Origin: Hyphomicrobiales bacterium
GTDB taxonomy: Bacteria > Pseudomonadota > Alphaproteobacteria > Rhizobiales > Rhizobiaceae
Assembly (NCBI GenBank): GCA_900473685.1
Contig: UCNE01000019.1
Coordinates: 94,197 to 158,196 of the forward strand
DNA: 64,000 nt
Direction: 5' to 3'
In this document: positions 1 to 9,340 of the stretch, one piece after another
Numbering within the stretch: position 1 is the first letter of the stretch
How the letters are laid out: each line of letters begins with the position of its first letter
The notes under the pieces: model-generated
Seen by the model: the letters and a program-made list of their open reading frames with translations, nothing else
The model's database searches: none
Told to the model about the DNA's origin: nothing
Program-made: the position numbers and the translations under genes

Positions 1-73
1 AATAGCCGGTGAGATCGGCCAGCGTCTTGATGGTCGGGGGGGCGCGGCGCGCTGCTGCTTCAGTCTCTGCCAT
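1..73 (-). CDS. LacI-family transcriptional regulator, N-terminal part only
   Basis: The complement from position 73 opens with ATG and stays open to the window edge (24 codons). After a short alanine/arginine-rich leader it reads TIKTLADLTGY, which matches the first helix of the LacI-family helix-turn-helix (usually followed by S-x-x-TVSRAL). Only the first part of the DNA-binding domain is in the window, so the effector cannot be guessed. The upstream DNA carries palindromic AT-rich sites with a central CG, as expected for autoregulation. The family call depends on about ten residues. Confidence 0.6.
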   Translation of the reverse strand, partial: MAETEAAARRAPPTIKTLADLTGY

Positions 74-121
74 GCATGCCTCCCAACTCGCTAAGCCGAT
101 GAGAGACTCGTAGCATGCGAT

Positions 122-155
122 AAAAACGTTTTCAATAAGAATAAAATCGTTTTTA
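122..155. promoter_or_regulatory. Two AT-rich CG-centred palindromes, probable LacI-type operators
   Basis: AAAACGTTTT (123-132) is a perfect palindrome, and AAAATCGTTTTT (143-154) is a near copy about 20 bases further on, two helical turns away. LacI-family operators are typically palindromes with a central CG. They lie about 50 bases upstream of the leftward LacI-type start at 73, so autoregulation is the simple reading. The binding itself is inferred. Confidence 0.45.
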
Positions 156-471
156 TTTTGAGTCGCACTGTGGGAAGCCGCATACGTGGCGACATGCGCA
201 TCGACCGATGCACCCGCGACATGCCCTCTATTGTCACCCACGAAATTGGCAGCGAAAAGCTGCGGCATCCCGTCTCAGGCACGCCCGTGGGGCCCTCCCA
301 TGCGTCTGACGGCTTCGCTGGCTACGCGCATATCAACCTGACCTCTCGTCGCAAAAGGCGAGACCAGGAAGCATTGACCGAAAAATAGTGCTCTCAAGCC
401 GCTCCCGGTCGTCTGGGCATCCCCAGTCCAACAAGCCAACGCCACTGCAGAAGAAACACCACAGGTACATC

Positions 472-1213
472 ATGACCAGCAATATTCTTTCCAGCCCTAC
501 ACCCTCGGCGCCATCACCCTCTCAAACCGGATCGTCATGGCGCCGTTCACTCGCAACCGCGCCGGTGCGGGCTTCGTGCCCGGCGAAGTGACCGCAGAAT
601 ATTACGCCCAGCGCGCTTCCGCCGGGCTGATCATTTCCGAGGCAAGCCAGATTTCTCAGCAAGGGCAGGGCTATCAGGGCACGCCCGGCATCTATAACCA
701 GGCGCAAATCGACGGCTGGCGCAAGGTAACCGCCGCCGTGCATGAGAAGGGCGGACGCATTGTGCTGCAGCTTTGGCATGTCGGTCGCATCAGTCATGTC
801 GACCTGCAGCCAACGGCGGTCAGCCGGTCGCCCCCTCGGCAATTCGTGCGGCGACCAAGACCTTTGTCAACAATGCCTTCCTCGATGTCTCCGAGCCTCG
901 CGCCTTGGAGATCGAGGAACTCGCAGGCATCGCCAACGACTTCCGTCATGCGGCAGCTAATGCCATGCGCCGCCGCTTCACCAAGACCTATATCGCCGAC
1001 AATGGCTATGATCTTGAGCTGGCGACGTCGCAGCTGGCCGATAGCAAGGCGGATCTGATCGCCTTCGGACGCCCGTTCATCGCCAATCCGGATCTCGTGG
1101 AAAGGCTGCAAAGCGGCGCACTCCCGGCTGAGATCAATCCGGCGACGATCTATGGCGGCGGCGCTGCGGGCTATACCGATTATCCGCGCTTTACCGAGAC
1201 GTCCGGCAGTTGA
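472..1213 (+). pseudogene. Old yellow enzyme (NADH:flavin oxidoreductase) pseudogene
   Basis: Pieces of one flavin oxidoreductase of the Old Yellow Enzyme/NemA family are spread over several frames. The ATG at 472 begins MTSNIL. A one-base loss in the T run near 487-490 shifts the frame to TLGAITLSNRIVMAP, the conserved N-terminus. A second shift near 830 moves to VAPSAIRAATKTFVNNAF. After AAANAM near 970 the sequence jumps directly to the C-terminal RRRFTKTYIADNGYD and AFGRPFIANPDLV segments, so roughly the central third of the barrel, with flavin and substrate residues, is missing. The gene cannot make a working enzyme. It is next to the LacI-type regulator, which may once have controlled it. 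Confidence 0.8.
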
Positions 1214-1325
1214 ACCGTAGGGGCCGTCCTGCGGTGCGGCCCGTCATGATGCCGATCATCATCAATTTCTGACAATTCCCAGGGCTGCGCGGCCGGCTGT
1301 CGCGCGCCAGATCGAGAAGAAAGCT

Positions 1326-1633
1326 ATGTCGACCTTTATATCGAAAGGACAGAAGACTGCATTCGTGACCAGTGCATCCAGCGGTATTGGCAAGGCAGCT
1401 GCGGATGCTGAGCCGGAGTATTCTGAAAAAGGCAAAGAGCCGGGGCGCCGACTACGCCTTTTTGTTCATGCGGGCGGACGGGCCGCAATTGCGCGAGATC
1501 GCCAAGCTGGTAGACGCTGGCACCATCCGTCCGGTCGTCGACAAGGTGTTTTCCCTTTGCGCAGACGCCCGACGCCTTGGACTATGTTGAGACCGGACAC
1601 GCCAAGGGCAAGGTTGTGGTCACCGTTTCGTAA
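1326..1633 (+). pseudogene. Chimeric remnant: SDR start fused to quinone oxidoreductase end
   Basis: The first 24 or so codons read as a short-chain dehydrogenase N-terminus (KTAFVTSASSGIGKAA, the nucleotide-binding TGxxxGIG region with T and G altered). The sequence then changes frame into the C-terminus of a zinc-type or quinone oxidoreductase: SILKKAKSRGADYAFLFM, then LREIAKLVDAGTIRPVVDKV. Another shift near 1555 gives PFAQTPDALDYVETGHAKGK and a stop at 1631-1633. Two unrelated dehydrogenase genes therefore appear joined by deletion and then frameshifted. No functional protein is expected. Confidence 0.75.
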
Positions 1634-2227
1634 CGACCATCTAGCCAGCAACTAGGTCGCTTTTTTAAAGTACGACGTCCGCTTCAATGGTTCTCGTGAC
1701 AGCAACCGACATTCTCCTTCCGGCCCCAAACTAGACATTTTAGACAGACCAAGTTTTTGGCCCGTGTATAAAATCCTCGCAAAGGGATACTGGGCCGCCG
1801 GTTCACATCCTTTCAAGGCGAGGGATGCAATGACATGTGATCGATCATCTCAGATGGCTGATAACGCCATATAGGGAGCTCGGGGATGACACCTCCAACG
1901 TACTGAGTTTGTCCGTTTGCAGGCAGGCGACTTCTTAGCGCTCGAAAGGCCAAACCGCACACCAATTTGGCCCAGGACCCAATCGCCAGGAACATCGAAA
2001 CCTTCTTGTTCGCAAAATTCTGCAAGTAGCCGCGGGGGCTGAGAGCTGGTTGCGCGCGGTTCATTTGTCGTTCCAGTGCCTTTTTAGAGGTGACAAGCCG
2101 ACGATTCCAACTAAGTTGCGTGGCGGGGCGAGGGGCGCAGGCAAACGCATGTGGTGCCTGCGGAACATTGGCAGTTGCAGAACGGCATGGCCGTTACTGC
2201 ACACGATAGTCACGGAGGAGCCTCGCA
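1634..2227. other. Gene-free stretch upstream of the RTX protease
   Basis: I see no recognisable gene in these roughly 590 bases. A leftward open frame (1813-2064, 83 codons) has no family resemblance that I can see and no clear ribosome binding site. A TATAAA box occurs at 1767-1772, far from the next start. The last 15 bases contain the good Shine-Dalgarno sequence (GGAGGA) of the RTX gene. The length is consistent with a promoter and long leader for that gene, or with further gene decay continuing from the left. Confidence 0.4.
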
Positions 2228-5200
2228 ATGCCGAAACCACGCCATATTCGCGACGACTGGTGGATCAACGATCAGACCCCGGACAACCCTTATGGAAAGA
2301 GTGACGACTATGACTCTTTTCTTGACTATCTCGGGGCATTGCCCCGCAGCCTAACACCCGAGATCGCGGCTGAAACGCTGCGGATCAATGTCTCCGAGCT
2401 CAACAACCATCCCGAATACAAGGCCGCCGCGATCGGCGCCTTGCAGATGTGGGCTGCCGTTACACCGCTGAAATTCGAGATCGTCGATGACGCGCCGTTC
2501 GACCCTGCAACGGACTGGATCGAGGTCGTCAGCCCCGAACTTGGCGAAGAGGACGACGGCAGCGCCTATTCGGCAAATCGCTATGTCAGCATCGGCCAGC
2601 GCTTCCATGACACGGAGCCGAACAAGACGGATGTCGGCGGCTATGTCTTCGATTCCTTCATTCACGAGTTCGGCCACGAATTCGGCCTGAACCATCCCGG
2701 GCTCTACAATTACAGCGGTCCCGGTGGCGTGCAGATAAACTATCTCAACAATGCGACCTGGACTTACGACCGCCAGCAATACAGCGTCATGTCCTATTTC
2801 GACGGGATCGACGTCGGCGAAACCAGCCGCTGGTCGGCCTCGACGCCGCTCATGGCCGACATCGAGGCGGTCATTCGCCGCTTCTTCTCGGCTGTTGACG
2901 CGGAGGGCGCGCGCACCTACCAGCATATCGACCTCAACACAGGCGACAATGTCTACGGCTTCGGCGCCGCGCTGGCCGGCTACAAGTTGACCTCATCCGG
3001 AATGCAGCATGACATCGGCTTTGCGATCCATGATACTGGCGGGACCGACACGCTCGACTTCTCTGGCTCGACAGCGGGGACGATCCTCGATTTGCGCGCC
3101 GGGCAGTTCTCCAGCGTCAACGGTCACAGCAACAATGTGTCGATCTTCGCCGGTCACAACTCTGATGAGACCGACTATTACATCGAGAACGGCATCGGCA
3201 GCAGTTACAACGACATCCTAATCGGGAATGACGGCGACAACGTTCTTGACGGCCGATACGGAGGCGACCGCATGGCCGGCAACGGCGGCGACGATGTCTA
3301 TTTCGTCGATTCGCTCGACGATATCGTGCGCGAGGAAGCCAATGGCGGCAATGACACGGTCATTCTGCTGTCGCGAAACCTGAAAATCCGGTCAATCGCC
3401 AATATCGAACATATCATCTACGCCAACAAGTCGACGCTGCAGCCCGGAGATGCCGGCGGTGGAGACCGGCCAGTTTTCGGCGACAACACATTGACCAGCA
3501 TCATCTTCGGCGACAATGGAAACAATACGCTTGACGGCGGCAGCGGCGACGACACGATCTTCGGTCAGGGCGGTGACGACCTGATCATCGGCGGCCGCGA
3601 CTCGCTCGCCAGCCGCGACATCAACAACACGATCAATGTCGCCGATCTCGAGGACCAGACCGAAAGCGACGATGGCAACGACACGCTTTACGGCGGCCGC
3701 GGCAACGACACCATTCTTGGCGGCCAAGGCAACGATATCCTCGACGGCGGCGATGGCGACGATACACTGAGCGGCCAGGACGGCGTGGATATATTCAGAG
3801 GTGGTGCCGGCGTCGACACGGTCGATTTCAGCAAGGAAAGCCCCTTCCAGCTGCTCGTCAACCTCGCCACGAATGTCGCCAGTGGCGGCACCGCCTCGGG
3901 CGACACGTTCTACAGTATCGAAAACCTGATCGGTTCCGATGACCGCATCGACCGCTTTATCGGCACCAACGCTGCAAACCATTTCTGGGGCCAGGGCGGT
4001 GGCGATTACTTCAACGGCGGCGGCGGCAATGACATCCTGGATGGCGGCAATGACGGCGACATCCTCTATGGCGAAGCCGGTAACGACACGATCATCGGCG
4101 GCGCCGGACAGGACTATCTGGATGGCGGCGCCGGCATCGATACCGTCGTCTACGCCGGCAGTTCCGACGGCGTGACGATCGATCTGGCGAACGGCACCGC
4201 CAACGGCGGCGACGGCGATGGTCCGGTACAGATCGTCGGGCGCGGCACCTTGATCAAGCACGACATCCTCTCCGGCTTCGAAAATGCCGTCGGTTCGTCC
4301 TTCGATGATCGCATCATCGGCAACGCGCAGGCGAACGAACTCTCCGGCGGTGCCGGCGACGATATCCTGACAGGTGGTCGTGGTGCCGACAGGCTGAATG
4401 GCGGCGCCGGCAGCGACACGGCGGACTATTCCGACGCGACCAATGGCCTCAGGCTGACGCTCGCCGGGCAAGGCTCCGGCGGAGACAGATATGTCTCGAT
4501 CGAAAATCTCGCCGGCTCGGGCTTCAACGATCACCTGACCGGCAACGGCGCGGCCAATGTGCTGACCGGTCAGGGCGGCAACGACAGGATCGATGGCGGC
4601 AGGGGCGATGATACCCTGCTCGGCGATTTCGCCTATCAGGGCGATGCGCCGCCACGCCCCGGCATGGGAACCGGCTATGCCACTCTAGGACCGGACGCGG
4701 TGAACAATTCGATCGCCGCCGCCTTCGATATCTCCAACAACTTTTCGCTTACCAGCGACCCTGACATCTTCGATTCGACCAGCATCCTCCATACGACCGT
4801 CAATGCTACCGGCAACGGCAAGGGCGGTTATTACAGCGTCGACCTGGCGGCCGGCACTGTCATCACGATCGACATCGATCACATTGCCGATCCGAACGTC
4901 CACGACAGCTGGGTGAGACTGCTTAACAGCAACGGTGATATCGTCGCGCAGAACGACGATGGCGGTGGCGACCCCGGCTCCAACAGCACCCGGGATTCAG
5001 GCACGGTCTTCGTCGTCCAGGAAACCGGGACCTATTACATCCTGGAAGGCAGCTGGTCGGAGACGACCCCGGGTGATGGCTGGACGGAAGCCGTGCCGGA
5101 CGGCTCCACATATGAGCTGAACGTCTCGGTCGAATTTCCGCCGGAACCGGCTCAACCGGGTATCGCGGGATCCGATACGCTCGACGGAGGCAGGGGCAGC

Positions 5201-5569
5201 GACCTCCTGGACGGTGGCCTCGCGGCCGACACGCTCACGGGCGGTACGGGAGAGGACATGTTCCGCTTCTCGACCGAGCTCGGCAACGGCAATATCGACT
5301 GGATCAAGGACTTCAAGGTCATCGACGACACGATCCTCCTCGATAATCTCGTCTTCAAGAGCGTGGGTGGCGACGGTGCTCTCAGCCTGGGCGCATTTTA
5401 CAAGAGCGCAATGGGTGTCGCCCATGATGCCGACGACCGCATCATTTACGACACCGATAGCGGCGCCTTGTCCTACGATGCCGACGGTGCTGGAGACGGT
5501 GCGGCGATCCAGTTTGCGCAGGTGAGCAAAAACCTGAGCCTCTCGGCGTCAGACTTCATTATCATCTGA
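2228..5569 (+). CDS. Large RTX zinc metalloprotease-like protein (serralysin/M10 type)
   Basis: 1113 residues with no N-terminal signal peptide. An M10/serralysin-type catalytic region lies near the start: HEFGHEFGLNHPG at residues 146-158 gives the three zinc histidines (146, 150, 156) and the catalytic Glu147, and SVMSY at 186-190 is the Met-turn with its tyrosine. RTX calcium-binding nonapeptides (GGxGxDxxx) occur in blocks around 333-360, 427-530, 588-640, 697-735, 771-800 and 983-1014. A PPC-like beta domain lies around 846-961. The C-terminus (M10_C-like, ending DFIII) looks like a type I secretion signal. It is over twice the usual serralysin length. No type I secretion genes are adjacent, so export would need a system elsewhere. 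Likely a secreted calcium-dependent protease; the substrate is unknown. Confidence 0.88.
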   Translation: MPKPRHIRDDWWINDQTPDNPYGKSDDYDSFLDYLGALPRSLTPEIAAETLRINVSELNNHPEYKAAAIGALQMWAAVTPLKFEIVDDAPFDPATDWIEVVSPELGEEDDGSAYSANRYVSIGQRFHDTEPNKTDVGGYVFDSFIHEFGHEFGLNHPGLYNYSGPGGVQINYLNNATWTYDRQQYSVMSYFDGIDVGETSRWSASTPLMADIEAVIRRFFSAVDAEGARTYQHIDLNTGDNVYGFGAALAGYKLTSSGMQHDIGFAIHDTGGTDTLDFSGSTAGTILDLRAGQFSSVNGHSNNVSIFAGHNSDETDYYIENGIGSSYNDILIGNDGDNVLDGRYGGDRMAGNGGDDVYFVDSLDDIVREEANGGNDTVILLSRNLKIRSIANIEHIIYANKSTLQPGDAGGGDRPVFGDNTLTSIIFGDNGNNTLDGGSGDDTIFGQGGDDLIIGGRDSLASRDINNTINVADLEDQTESDDGNDTLYGGRGNDTILGGQGNDILDGGDGDDTLSGQDGVDIFRGGAGVDTVDFSKESPFQLLVNLATNVASGGTASGDTFYSIENLIGSDDRIDRFIGTNAANHFWGQGGGDYFNGGGGNDILDGGNDGDILYGEAGNDTIIGGAGQDYLDGGAGIDTVVYAGSSDGVTIDLANGTANGGDGDGPVQIVGRGTLIKHDILSGFENAVGSSFDDRIIGNAQANELSGGAGDDILTGGRGADRLNGGAGSDTADYSDATNGLRLTLAGQGSGGDRYVSIENLAGSGFNDHLTGNGAANVLTGQGGNDRIDGGRGDDTLLGDFAYQGDAPPRPGMGTGYATLGPDAVNNSIAAAFDISNNFSLTSDPDIFDSTSILHTTVNATGNGKGGYYSVDLAAGTVITIDIDHIADPNVHDSWVRLLNSNGDIVAQNDDGGGDPGSNSTRDSGTVFVVQETGTYYILEGSWSETTPGDGWTEAVPDGSTYELNVSVEFPPEPAQPGIAGSDTLDGGRGSDLLDGGLAADTLTGGTGEDMFRFSTELGNGNIDWIKDFKVIDDTILLDNLVFKSVGGDGALSLGAFYKSAMGVAHDADDRIIYDTDSGALSYDADGAGDGAAIQFAQVSKNLSLSASDFIII

Positions 5570-5582
5570 TGCCAGGCTGGCT

Positions 5583-5602
5583 GGGGCGCTTTTGGGCGCC
5601 CC
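5583..5602 (+). terminator. GC-rich hairpin after the RTX gene
   Basis: A 7-bp stem, GGGGCGC (5583-5589) with GCGCCCC (5596-5602), around a TTTTGG loop, starts 13 bases after the RTX stop codon. There is no T run after it, so it may act as a weak or Rho-assisted terminator or as a 3' stabiliser. Confidence 0.5.
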
Positions 5603-5808
5603 ACCTACAGAACGCCATATGGCTTTTCAGGTGCCCATAGAGCGCTGCAGCAGATTGGATCCCTTCGTGTTTCGACCCTAAATCGGGTGCTTTCAGCAGA
5701 AAGAATGCAACAGGACTACCGTGGAGTTGGTTTCTCTTTTCGAATTATAAGCTGAGCGTCAATGCCGCCACCGCACAAGTGTTGCGGGGCGATCATGGAG
5801 AGTGTGTG

Positions 5809-6210
5809 ATGAAGCGACCGACCGACCGCCGTGCAGTGTTAATGACCGTCGGAGCTGCGGCTGTTGCCGTGGTCGCTGGGTCAGTCGCTGCGCAATCGAC
5901 AGATGTTCGCGGCGCAGTCACGTTCGAGAGCGGCGTTGTTATCCCGGAAGGTCATCTTGAGATTTATCTCGAGGACCCGGCCGTTCGGGACGGTGCGCAA
6001 CGTCGCAAGACGGAGACGCGCATCAAAAGCGACGGGGGGGCAAAGACGATAGCCTTTTCCTTGCCCCTGCCCGAAAGATCGAGTGCTTCGCCAGCGCTGC
6101 GGATCATTGCGCGCTTGGAGCGCGCGGATGGCTGGCTGGTGGCGCGCGGCAGCACGCAATTCAAGGCGGGTGAGCCTGTCAACCTCACGCTCAATACAGT
6201 TATGTATTAA
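5809..6210 (+). CDS. YbaY/YscW-like secreted protein
   Basis: 133 residues. The start at 5809 (MKRPTDRRAVLM) is chosen because it gives a twin-arginine-free, Sec-like leader: basic start, hydrophobic stretch to residue 30 and an alanine cleavage region (SVAAQS). There is no lipobox cysteine. The mature part reads VRGAVTFESGVVIPEGHLEI and ends KAGEPVNLTLNTVMY. This resembles the small beta-sandwich domain of the YbaY/YscW type III secretion lipoprotein-chaperone family (PF09619-like), usually found in stress-related envelope proteins of unknown action. The gene stands alone, with no secretion system nearby. The family call is moderate and the function is unknown. Confidence 0.6.
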   Translation: MKRPTDRRAVLMTVGAAAVAVVAGSVAAQSTDVRGAVTFESGVVIPEGHLEIYLEDPAVRDGAQRRKTETRIKSDGGAKTIAFSLPLPERSSASPALRIIARLERADGWLVARGSTQFKAGEPVNLTLNTVMY

Positions 6211-6354
6211 AGGGCCAAAACTAGTGGGCTGCGTTTCTTGGTTTGAACGGGGGAAACGGATACTCTGATCCAATGCTGGAAGCGGCGATTGTCTGTCGTA
6301 ATTTTGGGTGGATTTCAGCCTAGGTTGGTCAAATTTGAGCCAGCAATACCTGGA

Positions 6355-6639
6355 TCAGAGCCTGGGGGCGGCATGCCACTGAAAGAGACGTTCGGCTGTC
6401 AATGGTTTGAAACGGCCTATCGTAGCATCTAGGGTTAAGTGAGCGATGGCCTCGACTGAGCGGTTGGGTGTCACGAAGCCGTCAATGCTTATGCCAAGTC
6501 GCCTCGCCAAAGAGGACCTTACCTGTTGCTCGTCCAGCCATTCTCCCTCGATCGATAGGCCGCTGATGCGGAAAATAGCAAGTTTAGTGTCCGCAAAAAT
6601 GCGGAGAATAATGAGTGTTATCTCCGCAAGGCCGTCCAA
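6355..6639 (-). pseudogene. Fragment of a Fic-domain protein (DUF4172 N-terminal part)
   Basis: On the complement, segments such as IEGEWLDEQQVRSSLARRLG, RSVEAIAHLTLDAT and PLTAERLFQWHAA match the N-terminal DUF4172 region and the linker of Fic-family AMP-transferase proteins, where the inhibitory S/T-x-IEGE motif lies. The reading frame stops right after the FxWHAA motif. The catalytic HPFxxGNGR motif is not found downstream and the expected N-terminus is absent or out of frame. It is therefore a truncated relic. The surrounding bases (6211-6354 and 6640-6824) hold nothing else that I recognise. Confidence 0.65.
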
Positions 6640-6824
6640 AGTGAAAAGGCATGAAGTCGTCTAATGCAAGGCGATTGGAATTTACAGGCCAATGGCAGGG
6701 CTCTGCGCAACGCGCTTTTGGAGGCAGCTATATCGTTTATCTAACTAACTGATCCGCATGCATTGCGAGCGCCGAGGATCGACGTAGAGCAGATAGTAAG
6801 TTCATGTCCATTCAAGGCGCGGGA

Positions 6825-7913
6825 TCAGGTTTGGCTGATCTCATTGTCCGGCACCACTACTAGCTTTCCGACGAAATTCTTCTGCATGAAATCCGTCTGG
6901 GCCCGATGAAATTCGGAAAGCGGATAAACGCCGCCGACCAAAGGACGGATTTTCTTCTGTTCGATATAGCCGATCAAGCGGCGAAAATCGGCACGGCTGC
7001 CCTGGCTCGATCCATGCAGTTCCAGCTGTTTCAGGTACATAGTCCTGAGGTCCAGTTGGACGACCGGACCGGCAATCGCGCCGGCGGTGGTATAGCGGCC
7101 TTCCGAACGCAGGATTTTCAGGAGGTCGTTGAACATGGCCCCGCCGACGAGATCGGCGACCACATCGATTGGCTTACCGTTGGCGGCTCGATGGACGGCC
7201 TCGACAAAATTGTCATTGCCACGGGTGATGACCACTTCGGCGCCAATGTCGAGCATGGCCTGTTCCTTGCCGGCAGCGGTGACGGCGATCGGAACCGCGC
7301 CGCGGGCGCGGGCGAGCTGGATGATGCCCGAACCGACGCCACCCGATGCGCCGGTGACGAGCACGACCTCGCCAGCAGCAAGCCGTGCGCGTTCCAGCAT
7401 GCGTTCGCCGGTCAGATAGGCACAGCAGAAGGTCGCGAGCTCGATGTCGCTCATGTCGGTTGCAACGACATGGGCGTTTTCGGCTGGAAGCGCCATGTAC
7501 TCGGCATACCCACCGTCGCGGCCGTGGCCCATGTAGTCGATGTCGGCGAGGCTGTCGTCGTCGCGATTGTAGATCGAGAAATCGACCATCACCCGTTCAC
7601 CGATCCGGGCCTTGTTGACGCCATCTCCAACCGCGACGATGTGGCCGACGGTGTCGGTGCCCTGGATACGCGGGAAGGTCAACGTGTTGCCCTGCCGCCG
7701 CCAGGTCGAGACGGCGGCCGGGTCGTCTTCCGTGCCATAGGCGCCCTCGCGGACCCAGACATCGGTGTTGTTCATGCCGCAGGCGCTGACCTTGATCAGG
7801 ACCTCGCCCGGTGCCACGGAGGGCACCGGCATGTCGCGGCTGTAGACCAGCTTATCCAGGCCGCCGTGACCCATCAGGCGCACGGCAGCCATTGTTTTGG
7901 GGATAGCAACCAT
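6825..7913 (-). CDS. MDR-family alcohol dehydrogenase / quinone reductase-like oxidoreductase
   Basis: 362 residues. The start at 7913 (MVAIPKTMAAVRLMGHGGLD) follows an AAGGAGT ribosome site; the longer open frame upstream lacks support. The GroES-like N-domain includes GxDTVGHIVAVGDGV, and the Rossmann part has LVTGASGGVGSGIIQLA at about residues 180-195, typical of medium-chain dehydrogenases. The catalytic-zinc cysteine of classic alcohol dehydrogenases is replaced by CGMNNTD, and there is no four-cysteine structural zinc loop, so it may be a zinc-independent reductase. It starts 10 bases after the aminotransferase gene in the same direction, so the two are probably cotranscribed. It is not part of the standard ectoine pathway; a role in reducing or oxidising an aldehyde intermediate is only a guess. 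Confidence 0.75.
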   Translation of the reverse strand: MVAIPKTMAAVRLMGHGGLDKLVYSRDMPVPSVAPGEVLIKVSACGMNNTDVWVREGAYGTEDDPAAVSTWRRQGNTLTFPRIQGTDTVGHIVAVGDGVNKARIGERVMVDFSIYNRDDDSLADIDYMGHGRDGGYAEYMALPAENAHVVATDMSDIELATFCCAYLTGERMLERARLAAGEVVLVTGASGGVGSGIIQLARARGAVPIAVTAAGKEQAMLDIGAEVVITRGNDNFVEAVHRAANGKPIDVVADLVGGAMFNDLLKILRSEGRYTTAGAIAGPVVQLDLRTMYLKQLELHGSSQGSRADFRRLIGYIEQKKIRPLVGGVYPLSEFHRAQTDFMQKNFVGKLVVVPDNEISQT

Positions 7914-7923
7914 CGGATACTCC

Positions 7924-9300
7924 TTAGCGACCGAGAACCGACTCGATCGCGCCGGCCGCGGCCTTGATGACGATGTCGGCTTCGGCGCGGGTGAGGCAGA
8001 GTGGCGGGGCAAAGCCGAGGATATCGCCCTGCGGCATGGCACGGCCGATGACGCCGCGCTCGAGCAACGCGGAGGAGACCTGCGGGCCGATCTTCTTCGA
8101 CGCGTCGAAGAATGTGCGGTCGTCCTTGTCCTCGACGAACTCTACCGCTGCCATCAACCCGTCGCCGCGCACGTCGCCCACGTTTTTGTGGCCGGCCACG
8201 GCCTTGGCAAGCTCGGCGCGAAAATAGGCGCCGGTTGAGCCGGCATTCTCGACAAGGCCGAGTTCATCGACCAGTTCGAGGTTGGCAATGCCTGCGGCGG
8301 CGCAGATCGGATGGGCGGAATAGGTCCAGCCATGACCGATGGCGCCCATCCTGTCGGAGCCTTCGACCAGCACCTGCCACATTTTGTCCGAGACAATCGA
8401 ACCGGAGAGCGGCGCATAGGCGGACGTCAGACCCTTGGCGATGGTGATCAGATCCGGCTTGATGCCATAGTGATCGGAGCCGAACATCGAGCCAAGACGG
8501 CCGAAACCAGTGACGACCTCGTCGGCGACCAGCAGGATGTCGTATTTTTCAAGCACCGCCTGGATCTTCTGCCAATAGCCGGCCGGTGGCGGAACGATGC
8601 CGCCGGTGCCAAGGATCGGTTCGCCGATGAAGGCGGCGATCGTGTCTGGCCCTTCCGCCAGGATCATTTCCTCCAGCTTGTCGGCGCAATGTTGCGAAAA
8701 CTGTTGCTCGCTCATTGAGCGGTCCGGGCGGCGGAAATAATAGGGGGCTTCCGTGTGCAGGATCGGCGCACGTGGCAGGTCGAACAGGTTGTGGAAGAGT
8801 TCAAGCCCGGTCAGCGAGCCGGTCATCACGCCCGAGCCGTGATAGCCCCGCCAGCGCGAAATGATCTTCTTCTTTTCAGGACGGCCGAGAATGTTGTTGT
8901 AGTACCAGATCAGCTTGATGTTGGTCTCGTTGGCGTCCGAACCGGACAGGCCGAAATAAACACGGGACATGCCGGCTGGTGCCCGGTCGATGATCATCTT
9001 CGACAGCGTGATCGAGGCTTCTGTGCCGTGGCCGACATAGGCGTGATAATAGGCAAGGTTCTTCGCCTGCGCGGCGATCGCGTCGGAAATCTTCTGGCGG
9101 CCATAGCCGACATTGACGCAGTAGAGCCCGGCAAAGGCGTCGAGGCTGGTGCGGCCGCTGGTATCGGTGATGTAGGCACCTTCACCGCTGGCGATGATGC
9201 GCGTCGGCGTCTCGCCGCGCGCGTGCATGCCCATATGGGTGGACGGGTGGAAGAAGTGATCGCGATCCCAGGCAGTCATTTCATTGCTGTGTTCGGACAT
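7924..9300 (-). CDS. doeD: Class III aminotransferase, probable 2,4-diaminobutyrate transaminase of ectoine catabolism
   Basis: 458 residues with the class III (omega) aminotransferase layout: GLSGSDANETNIKL phosphate-binding region, GEPILGTGGIVPPP, LVADEVVTGFGRLG with the cofactor aspartate, and the PLP lysine in ITIAKGLTSAYAPLS. In known ectoine loci this gene (doeD, also called atf) moves the 4-amino group of L-2,4-diaminobutyrate to a keto acid, giving aspartate semialdehyde. The next gene in the same direction is the matching aldehyde dehydrogenase and the rest of the ectoine locus follows, which is the main basis for the substrate. A generic omega-aminotransferase is the alternative. 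Confidence 0.82.
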   Translation of the reverse strand: MSEHSNEMTAWDRDHFFHPSTHMGMHARGETPTRIIASGEGAYITDTSGRTSLDAFAGLYCVNVGYGRQKISDAIAAQAKNLAYYHAYVGHGTEASITLSKMIIDRAPAGMSRVYFGLSGSDANETNIKLIWYYNNILGRPEKKKIISRWRGYHGSGVMTGSLTGLELFHNLFDLPRAPILHTEAPYYFRRPDRSMSEQQFSQHCADKLEEMILAEGPDTIAAFIGEPILGTGGIVPPPAGYWQKIQAVLEKYDILLVADEVVTGFGRLGSMFGSDHYGIKPDLITIAKGLTSAYAPLSGSIVSDKMWQVLVEGSDRMGAIGHGWTYSAHPICAAAGIANLELVDELGLVENAGSTGAYFRAELAKAVAGHKNVGDVRGDGLMAAVEFVEDKDDRTFFDASKKIGPQVSSALLERGVIGRAMPQGDILGFAPPLCLTRAEADIVIKAAAGAIESVLGR

Positions 9301-9340
9301 GGTCGTTCCTTTTCTCGGTGTTCGGGGGCGTCGACGAGCC

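Noticed and set aside
1813..2064. Possible small leftward gene of 83 codons
   Set aside because: No recognisable family, no ribosome site, and it lies in a region of apparent decay; not supported enough to list as a gene.
3392..4534. Leftward open frame opposite the RTX repeats
   Set aside because: Valine/alanine-rich repeats that merely mirror the GGxGxD repeats on the other strand.
3224..5270. Repetitive DNA resembling a tandem repeat or CRISPR-like array
   Set aside because: The repetition is protein-level RTX nonapeptide coding, in frame, with variable unit spacing and no constant repeat-spacer structure.
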